Of a stretch of DNA of 64,000 bases, positions 42,352-51,136 are shown in pieces. Position 1 is the first letter of the stretch. Every line of letters begins with the position of its first letter. The DNA is from Microlunatus capsulatus (GTDB lineage: Bacteria > Actinomycetota > Actinomycetes > Propionibacteriales > Propionibacteriaceae). Location: positions 1,922,001 through 1,986,000 of the forward strand of contig NZ_JAGIOB010000001.1 of assembly GCF_017876495.1 (NCBI RefSeq), read 5' to 3'. A program made the translations under genes and the position numbers. The notes below the pieces were generated by a model. That model saw only the letters and a list, made by a program, of their open reading frames with translations. It ran no database searches and was not told the DNA's origin.

Positions 42352-45300
42352 GAGCGCTCGCCTCGGTCGACCGCGAACGCGATCTCGACGCCTCGCCTGG
42401 TCGCTGTGGTCACGGAGCCCGACGAGTCCACTATGTGTGCAGCTTTTGCTGGGTGGCGGCTCAACTGTCCGACGAAGGCATCGATTTCCTGGCGGATAGC
42501 GTCGGACGCAGAATCATCGACAAGCTCGCCGTCGGCGGCGCGCAGGATCATCTCGGCCGTATCGAGATTGAGCCTCAGCGTGTGCGCACCGGATTTGTGG
42601 CGCAGCTCGAGTAGGTCTGCCATCGTCTCCACGTAGGGATGAGTTGGGTCGGCGACATGCACGGTGAAGGCCTCGCTCTCGATCGCGTGGAGGATCGCCC
42701 AGCTGGAGTCGCCGGCACCGACACCAAAGGCCAGCCCGGAGGAGCGGTAGCCCGGCGCCCCGAGGAGCCTGCTGATGCCGAGCAGGAGACGATCACGCGT
42801 GGCGATCGCATCCCCCCCGTTGAGCATCCCGGTGAACTCGGTCAAGTGGCGGTACACCCTGACATCGCTGCGCGTGATGTCGTCGTCGACGTGGTGGCCG
42901 AAGTAAACCGAGCGGGCGGCGCTCTCCGTGCTGCGCAGGAACGCCATCCCCTCGGCCGTGTTGGACTGCCGCCGCGCACGGTCCACGCTCGGACTCGAGA
43001 CGAGCGCGGGATCGAGGTCGCTCCACTCGTCGATTAGGTAGTCGTTGCTGTCCGTCGCGAAGGCCAGGTCATGTGCAAGGGCGTCAGACATCAGGCTGGC
43101 GTTCCTTCCCTCCAGGATCAGCTGGTGGACGTCGACGCAGTCACGATCGCCGGTGACGACCCAGGCGGCCGCGGACCGGACGTCGCGGAAAGTTGCCCGG
43201 CGCCGGCGCCGCAGGTGGCTGACTAGCATTAGCTCACTGAAGCCACCCGCGCCCGGCCCATTCATGCTCTCCCGGTTGGCGAGAATCGGGCAAGCTGTCC
43301 GCGCTGCGCAGGAAGAGCAGACGCCCCAGAGCTCGGGTCGGAGCAGTGAGGCGAGCGCTTGATCGGCCAGACCGGACTCGTCCGTCGACGCGAGCGAGCG
43401 GCGTTTGAGGTCAACGAGCACCACCCGCGATTTACCCGGGCCCTTCCCCGCGATCTGGTCCTGGATCTCAAACCACCAGTCCTCGTAGCGCTCACTGTTG
43501 TCTTCGAAAAACTGGTGCAAGCGCCCGTCATTGACCGCGATGAGCGCCGTGGCCGGCCCTGCTGTCCCGTTGCGGACTGGCTCGAGCGCCTGCTTGACAA
43601 GCTCGTCAGAGGTCAGCAAGCCGTGTGCCTCGCTGGCATCGAAAACCGCGTGGAAGGTGCGATCAGCCAGCTTTAGGCTCCATCCCGCCTCGTCCTCGTG
43701 AAGCGTCTCCGCGCCACGCTCTCTCAGCCTCTGGCCGAGCTGCACTAGCAGTGACGTCTTTCCGTCGCCCGGGTTGCCACTGAGGAGGACCACATCGAGG
43801 TCGCCGTCTTCCACTCTCGGAAGCAGGTTCTGATCAAGGCGCGTGGGGACGTACGTCGCGAGGGCAAACGCGTCGTCGAGCCCGCGATTGCCAGCGTTGC
43901 CGATCGAGCTCGCGCGGTACAAGCGCCTGATCTTCGCGACGTAGGGGTTCACGCGAAACTCGTCCTCGCCGTCACGTGGCGTGTCGGGCTCCGGGGTGAT
44001 GCGTGTGCTCCGCACGAGCTCAAGGAGGGCTGCTGCCGACGGTGGACGCTCGACCGGGGCCGGTCTGGCCGCCGCCAGGAAGCTGTCCAGGAGCCGCGAA
44101 CCCCCTGGCCCCCAGGCCTCCTTCTCCGCGTCGGTCGGGGGAACCAGCTCGAAGCTGCCGGACGCCATTGAGCTGATCTGGCGCCCCAGCATGGCGTAGG
44201 CCATGGTCGCGGCGAAGCCGAACAGGTCGCTGGCCACAGTTGCGGGCTGCCCTGCGCTGAGCTCAGGCGCCGCGAACCGGGGCGTTTGACCTGCCGGCCG
44301 CTGGCCGGCACGTACCGTCAGCCCGAAGTCAATCAGCTTCGCGCTGCTGCCGTCCGGGGCTGCAATCACATTCGAGGGCGTGACGTCGCCGTGCACCCGG
44401 TCGTGGCTGTGGATGTAATCCAAAGCCTTGAGAACGCAGACGGCGATTTCAAGCAGCTGCTCAACCGAAAAGGCTTGCCCCTCCTCAGCGAGGCTCTCGC
44501 CGTCGACATACTCCGAGACAAGGTAGTGGGGCGTCTCGTTGACGTGAATGTCGTGGACGCTTCCGCAGTAGTCATAATGCAGCCCGTGTGCCGACTGAAA
44601 CTCGGTGCGCACGTTGTCCGGCAGGTCTTGGTGGAACTGCTTAAGCACCATCGGCAGCTCGCGCTGCCGGTCGTAAACCCTCCACGACGTCGCAAACCCT
44701 CCGCGCCCGAGCTTGCGGACGATCTCGTAGCGGTCTGCGATGAGTCCGCCCACCTCGAACACCCCCAAGGGGGTGGGTACCGGTTCCGCCACTGGCGCGG
44801 CCGGCAACAGCTTGTCAGCCAGTTCTCCGGCGTGAGGTCGGTCCTGAGAGGCGCCGGACAAGGCTCGAAGCATTGGCTGCACCCACGGATACGCGGTGAT
44901 TAAACGCTCGCCGATCTCCTCCCGCGTTTGCTCTATGATGTCCCTGCCAAGCAGCCAGTAGCCGAGGCACAGCGCCAGACTGAAAACGTCCGACGCTCGG
45001 TTGGCTAGCGCCAGACTGCTCGCGCATTCGGGGGCCCGGTAGTCCTCGCTGATGTCGCCGTCATCAGCCCAGAGTGCGATCGACTCGTCACCCTCCACTC
45101 GAGCGAGGTTGAGATCGCTAAACATGACTCGACGCTTCTGGTGCAGCCAGACCCGTTTGGGGTGGAGCGCCCGGTGCACAAGTCCGGCGTCGTGAATGTC
45201 TTGGAGCGCGCGAAAGGCGTCGATGGTGACTGCGCGTGCGATCTGGTCGTCCAGTCGCCCACCCGGGCGTTGCGGAACCTCCTCCTGCACGGAAGCATGC

Positions 45301-46133
45301 AGCGTCGTACCGCCCCTAGGGGGCACAACCGGCACGACGAAGAGGCTGCCGGAATCATCCTTGAAGGGCGGGAACGCACGCCAAGTCCGGCCGAGGTCCG
45401 CAACCCGGTTAACGGCAACGTACTCGCGCCGGAGGAACTCTCCGGGATCACCGTGAGCGCCGAACGCGGCCGAGGGATAGCACTTCAGCACCAGCCGCTC
45501 GCCGGTCGAGTCCGTCGCGGACCACGCCTGTTCCTGTCCAGCGCTGGCTAGTCGAGACTCCAGGGTGTAGCCACCAAGGGTCGGCTTGCCGTAGGGCTTG
45601 GGCAGGTCGTCTAGATAGGTGATCACTGGGCGACGGGCGACGCCCAGACCCGACCCAGGGAACTGCTCGTCGAGGGCCACGAGCGCGTCCGCGGCCTCCG
45701 TGAGCGCCCAGATGTGCTCCCGCTCATCGTGATTGCGCCCACGTAGGATCTGCAGCCTCGGATGGCTCAGGATCACCGCTGGTACAACGCGGCGGGCGGA
45801 ACCCAGGTTCTTGTAGCCGTCGGCTCGCTGCTTGAGGGTGCCGGCCACGATCCGGGCCACCTGACCCACGCGGTTGAGCGGATTCGGTCTGGCGTCCGAG
45901 CCGACATACCAGTTGTTGTCATCGACGACGACTGTGGGTCCCCAGGCCTTCTCCTCGATGACAAAGACAAGAGACTTGCCGACCACCACGAGGTCGGCAT
46001 CGTCACGGTTCGGGCCCGGCAACTTACGGCCGGCGAAGATGACCCAGTCGCTCGGAAGAGTTGCAGCGAGGTGCTCCGCCGTCCGCTGCTCACCGGGCCC
46101 GACGTATTCGCCCTTCACTCGTAGATCAGCCAT
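42348..46133 (-). CDS. NERD - pseudokinase - Ser/Thr kinase - P-loop ATPase fusion
   Basis: A 1261-aa multidomain protein. (1) NERD-type domain, residues about 5-115: GEQRTAEHLAATLPSDWVIF, DADLVVVGKSLVFVIEEKAW. (2) Kinase-like domain about 180-420 without catalytic residues: HRALHPKRV in place of HRDLKPxN and SDLNLAR in place of DFG. (3) Second kinase about 465-680, apparently active: LGRGGFATSW, VLKQF, VHGDVTPSNV, IDFGL, APEL. (4) ATPase about 780-1261: LLSGNPGDGKTSLLVQL, a Cys cluster CSSCAARTACPI (about 944). Part 4 resembles DptF in motif and context; parts 1-3 resemble PglW of BREX type 2. ATG 46133 overlaps the helicase stop (TGATG). The frame opens to 46280, but that lies inside the helicase gene. 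Confidence 0.8.
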   Translation of the reverse strand: MADLRVKGEYVGPGEQRTAEHLAATLPSDWVIFAGRKLPGPNRDDADLVVVGKSLVFVIEEKAWGPTVVVDDNNWYVGSDARPNPLNRVGQVARIVAGTLKQRADGYKNLGSARRVVPAVILSHPRLQILRGRNHDEREHIWALTEAADALVALDEQFPGSGLGVARRPVITYLDDLPKPYGKPTLGGYTLESRLASAGQEQAWSATDSTGERLVLKCYPSAAFGAHGDPGEFLRREYVAVNRVADLGRTWRAFPPFKDDSGSLFVVPVVPPRGGTTLHASVQEEVPQRPGGRLDDQIARAVTIDAFRALQDIHDAGLVHRALHPKRVWLHQKRRVMFSDLNLARVEGDESIALWADDGDISEDYRAPECASSLALANRASDVFSLALCLGYWLLGRDIIEQTREEIGERLITAYPWVQPMLRALSGASQDRPHAGELADKLLPAAPVAEPVPTPLGVFEVGGLIADRYEIVRKLGRGGFATSWRVYDRQRELPMVLKQFHQDLPDNVRTEFQSAHGLHYDYCGSVHDIHVNETPHYLVSEYVDGESLAEEGQAFSVEQLLEIAVCVLKALDYIHSHDRVHGDVTPSNVIAAPDGSSAKLIDFGLTVRAGQRPAGQTPRFAAPELSAGQPATVASDLFGFAATMAYAMLGRQISSMASGSFELVPPTDAEKEAWGPGGSRLLDSFLAAARPAPVERPPSAAALLELVRSTRITPEPDTPRDGEDEFRVNPYVAKIRRLYRASSIGNAGNRGLDDAFALATYVPTRLDQNLLPRVEDGDLDVVLLSGNPGDGKTSLLVQLGQRLRERGAETLHEDEAGWSLKLADRTFHAVFDASEAHGLLTSDELVKQALEPVRNGTAGPATALIAVNDGRLHQFFEDNSERYEDWWFEIQDQIAGKGPGKSRVVLVDLKRRSLASTDESGLADQALASLLRPELWGVCSSCAARTACPILANRESMNGPGAGGFSELMLVSHLRRRRRATFRDVRSAAAWVVTGDRDCVDVHQLILEGRNASLMSDALAHDLAFATDSNDYLIDEWSDLDPALVSSPSVDRARRQSNTAEGMAFLRSTESAARSVYFGHHVDDDITRSDVRVYRHLTEFTGMLNGGDAIATRDRLLLGISRLLGAPGYRSSGLAFGVGAGDSSWAILHAIESEAFTVHVADPTHPYVETMADLLELRHKSGAHTLRLNLDTAEMILRAADGELVDDSASDAIRQEIDAFVGQLSRHPAKAAHIVDSSGSVTTATRRGVEIAFAVDRGERS

Positions 46134-47695
46134 CAATGCACCTCGGGGTAGTCGTCCGGCCAGACCCACGGCTGGACCAAACTGTCTGGCAGCGAACGAA
46201 TCCGGTCGAGATAGACGTTCTCGCGTGAGTAGGTGAGGACAAGCTGGTCTTTGGCCCGCGTCGATCCGACGTAGCCGCACCGACCCTCGCGACCGGCGCG
46301 ATCGCTCCCGTCGGGATCTGCGAGGTGTTCCATGCCAACGAGGAAGACGACGTCAAACTCGTAGCCCTTGGACGAGTGCACGGTCATTACCTTGACCGAC
46401 GACTCCGACAAGTCGAATTCCTCGGCGTGGTTCGGGTACACCGCCCTGACCGGGATCCCTGCCTTCTTGAGGGGGTACATGACCTTGCCAATGTCCCACT
46501 TGCGTGTCACGAGCACCGCGATGTCCTGCGGATGGCGCTCCTCCTCGGCAAGCAGCAGCTCGATGTCCCGAGCTACGGCTGCTCCGAGCTCCGACACGTT
46601 CTCGGCCCACACGAGGTCCACGGGCCGACCCTCGGCAGCGTCCGCCCTGCCATCCACGTTCATGGACTGGTCCAGCGCAGAGGTCACCTCGAGGATCTGC
46701 CTCGTCGACCGATAGGGCCGATGCAGCGCGGCCTCCTCCACATTGTGCCCAGCGAGAGCGATGTAGCTATGAGCGTCGCGGTAGAGCGCCTGCTTAGGGT
46801 CACCCGCGACGGTCAGCCCACCCCGCCCAGGCCGAACAGTCGCAAGGACCAGGCGGGTCCATGGGTCCATGAAATCTTGCCATTCGTCGACTAGGACTGC
46901 GTCATACACCGGCTTCACGTGCGCCAACGCCTGCGCCACGTTCTGCTCAGCCCACTCCTCATTGTCTAGGGAGACGCGGACTCTGAGCCGACTGGTCAGC
47001 TGCCCGAATGTGCAGACGGTGATGTTGGCGTGGCCCCAGACCAACGCCTCGAGGTAGGGGACGAGCAGGCGGTTGTAGCAGAGCAGCACGATGCGCCAAT
47101 TAGGATCCTGGGCCGCTAGCCACTTGGCCCGGGCGGCCAGGACCAGGGTCTTGCCGCTGCCCGGGGGGCCCGTGATGTGCAAGACGTCGTCCACATGCCT
47201 GCAGGCGATGTCGCTCTGGGCTGCGTCCAACACCAGCCGCTCCACGGCCCGCGCCGCCGCGCCCTCGTCTGACATTGGATGCCGCCGCGGAACGTCAACG
47301 CTCAAACGAGGCGCAAGATAGGCCGCCACCGCCTTGACGGCCCCGTCATCCATGCCGTTGGGCGAGAGCTGTCTGACGAACACACCCGCAGCCGCGTCCT
47401 CTGGGGTTGAGATTACATCGCTCGAGGCGCCAGCGTCAGGGGCCACAATGATTCGTTGGGCGCGGACCCGCGCGACTTGCGGAACGTCGTTGCGCAACCT
47501 CGCGAGCTTTCGGTTGAGCTCGACCAGGGCGCCATCCTCGTGATCGACGAGGTCGAGCACCAAGAGTCCCAAACCACCACCCGCGGCGACCACGGTCGGC
47601 AGATCTTCGGACTTCGGCCAGAAGACATCGAAGCCGGCTTCGGTCAGGTGCGTCGTGAGCGCGCCTTCGAGTTCCGACGCCCCAGCATTGGGCAT
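46133..47695 (-). CDS. SF1 (UvrD/Rep-like) helicase, first gene of cassette A
   Basis: A 520-aa superfamily-1 DNA helicase. Motif I is ITGPPGSGKTLVLAAR (about 177), motif II AVLVDEWQDF (about 272), motif III AGDPKQALYR, motif IV region HRPYRSTRQI, motif V MTVHSSKGYEFDVVFLVG and motif VI YVGSTRAKDQLVLTY (about 480). The N-terminal 160 residues (LTTHLTEAGFDVFWPKSEDL) look like a degenerate restriction-endonuclease-type fold but lack clear catalytic residues. GGAGGAG lies 6 nt before ATG 47695; a start 30 nt upstream has no ribosome site. It leads the four-gene operon and overlaps the next gene by 1 nt. Confidence 0.88.
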   Translation of the reverse strand: MPNAGASELEGALTTHLTEAGFDVFWPKSEDLPTVVAAGGGLGLLVLDLVDHEDGALVELNRKLARLRNDVPQVARVRAQRIIVAPDAGASSDVISTPEDAAAGVFVRQLSPNGMDDGAVKAVAAYLAPRLSVDVPRRHPMSDEGAAARAVERLVLDAAQSDIACRHVDDVLHITGPPGSGKTLVLAARAKWLAAQDPNWRIVLLCYNRLLVPYLEALVWGHANITVCTFGQLTSRLRVRVSLDNEEWAEQNVAQALAHVKPVYDAVLVDEWQDFMDPWTRLVLATVRPGRGGLTVAGDPKQALYRDAHSYIALAGHNVEEAALHRPYRSTRQILEVTSALDQSMNVDGRADAAEGRPVDLVWAENVSELGAAVARDIELLLAEEERHPQDIAVLVTRKWDIGKVMYPLKKAGIPVRAVYPNHAEEFDLSESSVKVMTVHSSKGYEFDVVFLVGMEHLADPDGSDRAGREGRCGYVGSTRAKDQLVLTYSRENVYLDRIRSLPDSLVQPWVWPDDYPEVH

Positions 47696-48219
47696 GGCCT
47701 GCTCCTCCAAACCGTCTCTGAGCACTCAGTCCAACGATGAGCAAAGATCCTTCGCGGGAGATCTTGCCATCAGGCGGGCAGGCGCGCGTGCCTTGTATAC
47801 ATTCCGGTGGACTTTCTCGCACCTCAGCGGGCCGTCGACGGACCTCAGGGAGATCGCTCCCCAGGCCCCCGTTGCGGCAGGGGGAGCAGCAGGCCAGCTC
47901 GTGACCCGGCGCGATGTCGGCCAGCAAGGGGCCGGGCGTCAGGCAGTCGTCGCGGGCGAATCGCGAGCGCGGGGAAGCCGCACCTGGCGCCCGACCCGAT
48001 GCGCCTCGGCGGGAAGTCGGACGACGGCGCCCGTCGTGACAGGAAGGTCCGGCCCAGCGTCCGCAGGGCTCTAGAGCCGCTCCGTCGTTTCCTCAGAACT
48101 GCCCATGGAGAACCAAGTACCGAGCAACTTTCCGGACGAACTTCGTGGAACGTGCCCCAATCGACCCGGGTTTGGTTAGTCTTCCTCAGCACGGCCTGAC
48201 CCCACCCCCGAGGAGGTCG
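47696..48219. promoter_or_regulatory. Divergent promoter region of cassettes A and B
   Basis: The 524-bp gap has no gene; its open frames lack starts with ribosome sites. On the minus strand TATACA, within the palindrome TGTATACA (47794-47801), could be the -10 for cassette A, about 100 nt before its start. On the plus strand TAGTCT (48177-48182) could be the -10 for cassette B, 38 nt before its ATG. No -35 is convincing and no regulator gene is adjacent. Confidence 0.4.
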
Positions 48220-49413
48220 ATGTCTTTCGTCGCCTGGCTGGACCACTCAACTGAGGACGAGCGCCGTGTGCGCGAGATGATTCGGTCGTTCGACCAGCCA
48301 GAGACCCAGGACGCTCTCGGCTTCGGTCAGGTCCGCGACGCGTATGGCGACCTCCTCTTCCCGGGAACCTCCACACTGCACACCCGGGCAAAGTACTTGC
48401 TTTTCATCCCTTGGTGCTCGATCGCAGCAGCCGGACGCGGATACACCGGGGAACGCCTGGAACGAGCCAGCCGCGACAACGAACGTCGACTAATCCAGAC
48501 TCTGAGCTCGATACCCGGCGTCCATGGCCTGATCGGCGGTCGACGAGGGTGGACTGTTCGCAATCTGCCCTCGGGGACCTACCGCACCGCCCTCGAGCGC
48601 TGGCACATTCAAGGCGATAACGACCAGGACATTCCGTCGCCTGACGACGGCGAGTTGGTCGTCGCCACCCACGGCTGGCACCGCCGGCTTCCGGCGCCAC
48701 CGCTCGACTTCCCCGAACGGGCTCCTGGGGCCTTCGCGCTCACCTACGGCGAGGCCGAATATCTCCAGGGCCGGCTGCTGAGCATCGACGGTCCGCCGTC
48801 GCTCTTCGCCTACCTCGCCGACCACTGCGGCCGCGCGTTGGAGGCGCCACGCCTCTGGAAAGAACCAATTGTCGAACAAGCGCCGCCTCACATCAGGGAC
48901 GATGTCCAATTGGCTGAGACGTTCTCCACGATCGCCCACGGCGCCAACCTGCTCTACAACTACCTCGTCGCGCGGAAGTACGAGCAGGACGGCTGGACGA
49001 CAGTCGAGAACCCGGTCGAACGCTACGAGGCGCGGCTCGACGACTGGGCGGTCAAACTCCGGGAGCTGGGACCGTCCTGGCCGTCATGGAGAGACATCCG
49101 GACGAGAGCGGCCGACGAGAACGGCAATGTCCTGCGCAACGTGAGTCTAAACGCCTTCGCCGAGGCTTGGTTCTCGCTCGTGGCGCAGGAGGAACCGCAC
49201 GACCTCTGGCGCTCAGATGCCGCGCAGACGCTCGTACGAAGCCGGGAGGTCTCGATCAAGAGACTCCAATCTCGCTTCACCAACCCGACCATGCTGTCTC
49301 GGTGGGGCGGTTCGAGCGGTGCCGGAGCCTTCGAGTTCCGCTGGAGTCAGGCCCGGCAGCTGCTGAACGACGTCATCGCCGGCTTGAGGAGCGATGACGT
49401 TGCTGTCGCCTGA
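48220..49413 (+). CDS. DUF6361 family protein, first gene of cassette B
   Basis: A 397-aa protein matching DUF6361: MSFVAWLDHSTEDERRVREM, then FGQVRDAYGDLLFPGTSTLH and TRAKYLLFIPWCSIAAAG. The rest is helical, with LFAYLADHCGRALEAP and LLYNYLVARKY. DUF6361 genes commonly sit next to phospholipase-D-like and helicase genes, as here. No catalytic residues can be named. GAGGAGG lies about 3-4 nt before the ATG at 48220; a frame start 75 nt upstream is unsupported. The next gene starts 20 nt before its stop. Confidence 0.85.
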   Translation: MSFVAWLDHSTEDERRVREMIRSFDQPETQDALGFGQVRDAYGDLLFPGTSTLHTRAKYLLFIPWCSIAAAGRGYTGERLERASRDNERRLIQTLSSIPGVHGLIGGRRGWTVRNLPSGTYRTALERWHIQGDNDQDIPSPDDGELVVATHGWHRRLPAPPLDFPERAPGAFALTYGEAEYLQGRLLSIDGPPSLFAYLADHCGRALEAPRLWKEPIVEQAPPHIRDDVQLAETFSTIAHGANLLYNYLVARKYEQDGWTTVENPVERYEARLDDWAVKLRELGPSWPSWRDIRTRAADENGNVLRNVSLNAFAEAWFSLVAQEEPHDLWRSDAAQTLVRSREVSIKRLQSRFTNPTMLSRWGGSSGAGAFEFRWSQARQLLNDVIAGLRSDDVAVA

Positions 49414-51136
49414 CGACCGATCGGCGTTGATCAGCGCACTCCGGCCTCCGCTGGGGATGGTGCTGGGCCAAGCCGTGGCCACGACCTTCACGCTCGACCT
49501 CGAGACGGCGATGAGCATTCCGATCGCATTTGCCCGCGGTCGGAGCCAGGACCTGAACGACCCGATCTCCGTGATGGAGGCGCTGCGCGACTGCCGGGAC
49601 CGGATTGACATCTTCTGCCAAGCGGGAGCCATCAGGCCACCGACGACCCAGTCGACGCTGTTCGCGTTCTTGGAGCCGATGATCACCCAGGTCTGGCAGC
49701 GGTCGAGGTTGTTCCACCCCAAGATTTGGCTCCTGCGGTACGACGGTCCGCTGGGCTCCCGCATGCGACTGCTGGTGCTCACGCGCAACCTGACGGCCGA
49801 CCGTGCATGGGACCTCGCGGTGTCCCTCGACGGGGAGGTTGACCCGAAGCAGCGCCGCGACCGTTCTCTCCCGGAGCTGGTGAAGTGGGCGCTCAGCCAC
49901 ACGAAGGGCCCGGCACTCGGCCCACGGCGGCAGGAGAGGCTGCAGGGTCTCTTGGGCGACGCGGCTCGCACGGCTTGGGAGAAGCCGGCCGACGCGTGGG
50001 AGGTCACCCTGCACGCCCTCGGCGTCGGGCTGCCGAACACACTCAAGTTGGCTGGGACTCGGGCCCTCGTGGTCTCGCCGTTCATCCAGGCCGACGGTCT
50101 CGACCTGATCAAGGCGCGCACCCACGTCGTCGTGTCCCGACCCGAGGAGCTTGACCGGCTCGACGACGCGGCCCTGAGCCGGATCGATGCCCGAGTGCTC
50201 AACGAGGCCGCCTGGCTGTCCGAGGGCGGAGAAGACAACCAGCTGACCGGCCTCCACGCGAAGGCCTACGTGATCGAGTACGACCGACGAGCATGGAACA
50301 TCCTGGGTTCGCCGAACGCCACACGCCCGGGCCTGGTCGGCGACCGGCGAGCGAACATCGAGTTCGCCGTGACCCTCGAAGGGTCCAAGAGGGATTTCGG
50401 CCTCGACCGCTGGCTGAGCGACGACAGCCTGGGGCACCTCCTGGTGGACTACGACAGACAGTCGCCGAGTGCTCTCGACGAGACGTCCGAGGCGCTGGAG
50501 AGCACGCTTAGCAGTTTGGCGGGCGTCTCCTTCAGCGCTCGAGCGGCTGCCGACGGAGACGCCTGGTCGGAGCTCGTTTGGCCCGAGGAGTCGCTGCTCT
50601 ACCCGTCGACGCAGCAGGTAGGAGTCGAGCTCCTGACCACCAGGGGGCGCCGACAAGCCTTGTCGAACGGTTCCGTCGATGCTGTCTGCTTCGCGTCCCT
50701 CACGATTCCCGAGGTGACCCCGTTCCTGATTCTCACAGTGGAGCAGGACGGGCAGTCGGCATCAGCCTGCCTGCGCGCGACGCTCCTGGACGACGTACCA
50801 GAGCGGCTCGACCACGTCCTGATGGGCCAGGTCGACACCGCCGAGAAGTTCCTGCGCTGGCTCCTGATGCTGCTCGCCGAAGATCCCGGGGCCGGCTTTC
50901 TCGTGCCCTTGGACGAGGAGCGTTCGGGCGGCTCATGGCTCGTCCAGGCACAGCAGCGCGGCCTGTTCGAGGCCATGGTCACGGGTCTCGCCGACCACCC
51001 GGAGCAGCTTCATTTGATCGAGCGCTTCGTCGACAAGGTCCTCAGCTCCCCGGACAACCGCCAGGTCCTGCCCGAGGGCTTCGTCGAGCTGTGGCAGGTC
51101 GTGCGCACTGCCCTTGCGCGAGGCACGGCAGCATGA
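49394..51136 (+). CDS. Phospholipase D-like nuclease-family protein
   Basis: A 580-aa protein with two PLD half-sites: LFHPKIWLLRY with LVLTRNLT (His/Lys about residue 108), and GLHAKAYVIEY with NILGSPNAT (about 287-306). These are HxK...N versions of the HKD motif used by PLD nucleases and helicase-linked PLDs such as DISARM DrmC. The C-terminal 200 residues are beta-rich then helical with no motif. It overlaps DUF6361 by 20 nt and the helicase by 4 nt. It probably acts with the SNF2-like helicase next to it, as PLD-helicase pairs do elsewhere. Confidence 0.88.
   Translation: MTLLSPDDRSALISALRPPLGMVLGQAVATTFTLDLETAMSIPIAFARGRSQDLNDPISVMEALRDCRDRIDIFCQAGAIRPPTTQSTLFAFLEPMITQVWQRSRLFHPKIWLLRYDGPLGSRMRLLVLTRNLTADRAWDLAVSLDGEVDPKQRRDRSLPELVKWALSHTKGPALGPRRQERLQGLLGDAARTAWEKPADAWEVTLHALGVGLPNTLKLAGTRALVVSPFIQADGLDLIKARTHVVVSRPEELDRLDDAALSRIDARVLNEAAWLSEGGEDNQLTGLHAKAYVIEYDRRAWNILGSPNATRPGLVGDRRANIEFAVTLEGSKRDFGLDRWLSDDSLGHLLVDYDRQSPSALDETSEALESTLSSLAGVSFSARAAADGDAWSELVWPEESLLYPSTQQVGVELLTTRGRRQALSNGSVDAVCFASLTIPEVTPFLILTVEQDGQSASACLRATLLDDVPERLDHVLMGQVDTAEKFLRWLLMLLAEDPGAGFLVPLDEERSGGSWLVQAQQRGLFEAMVTGLADHPEQLHLIERFVDKVLSSPDNRQVLPEGFVELWQVVRTALARGTAA

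Noticed and set aside
47805-48199. Open frames in the A-B intergenic region as a small regulator gene
   Set aside because: No ribosome site, Arg/Ser-rich translation and no helix-turn-helix motif on either strand.
48145-48219. Upstream start of the DUF6361 gene
   Set aside because: The family begins at MSFVAWLD and the ribosome site is just before 48220.
50578-51132. N-terminal extension of the large helicase
   Set aside because: Overlaps the PLD gene out of frame and lacks similarity; ATG 51133 overlaps the PLD stop as in the other junctions.
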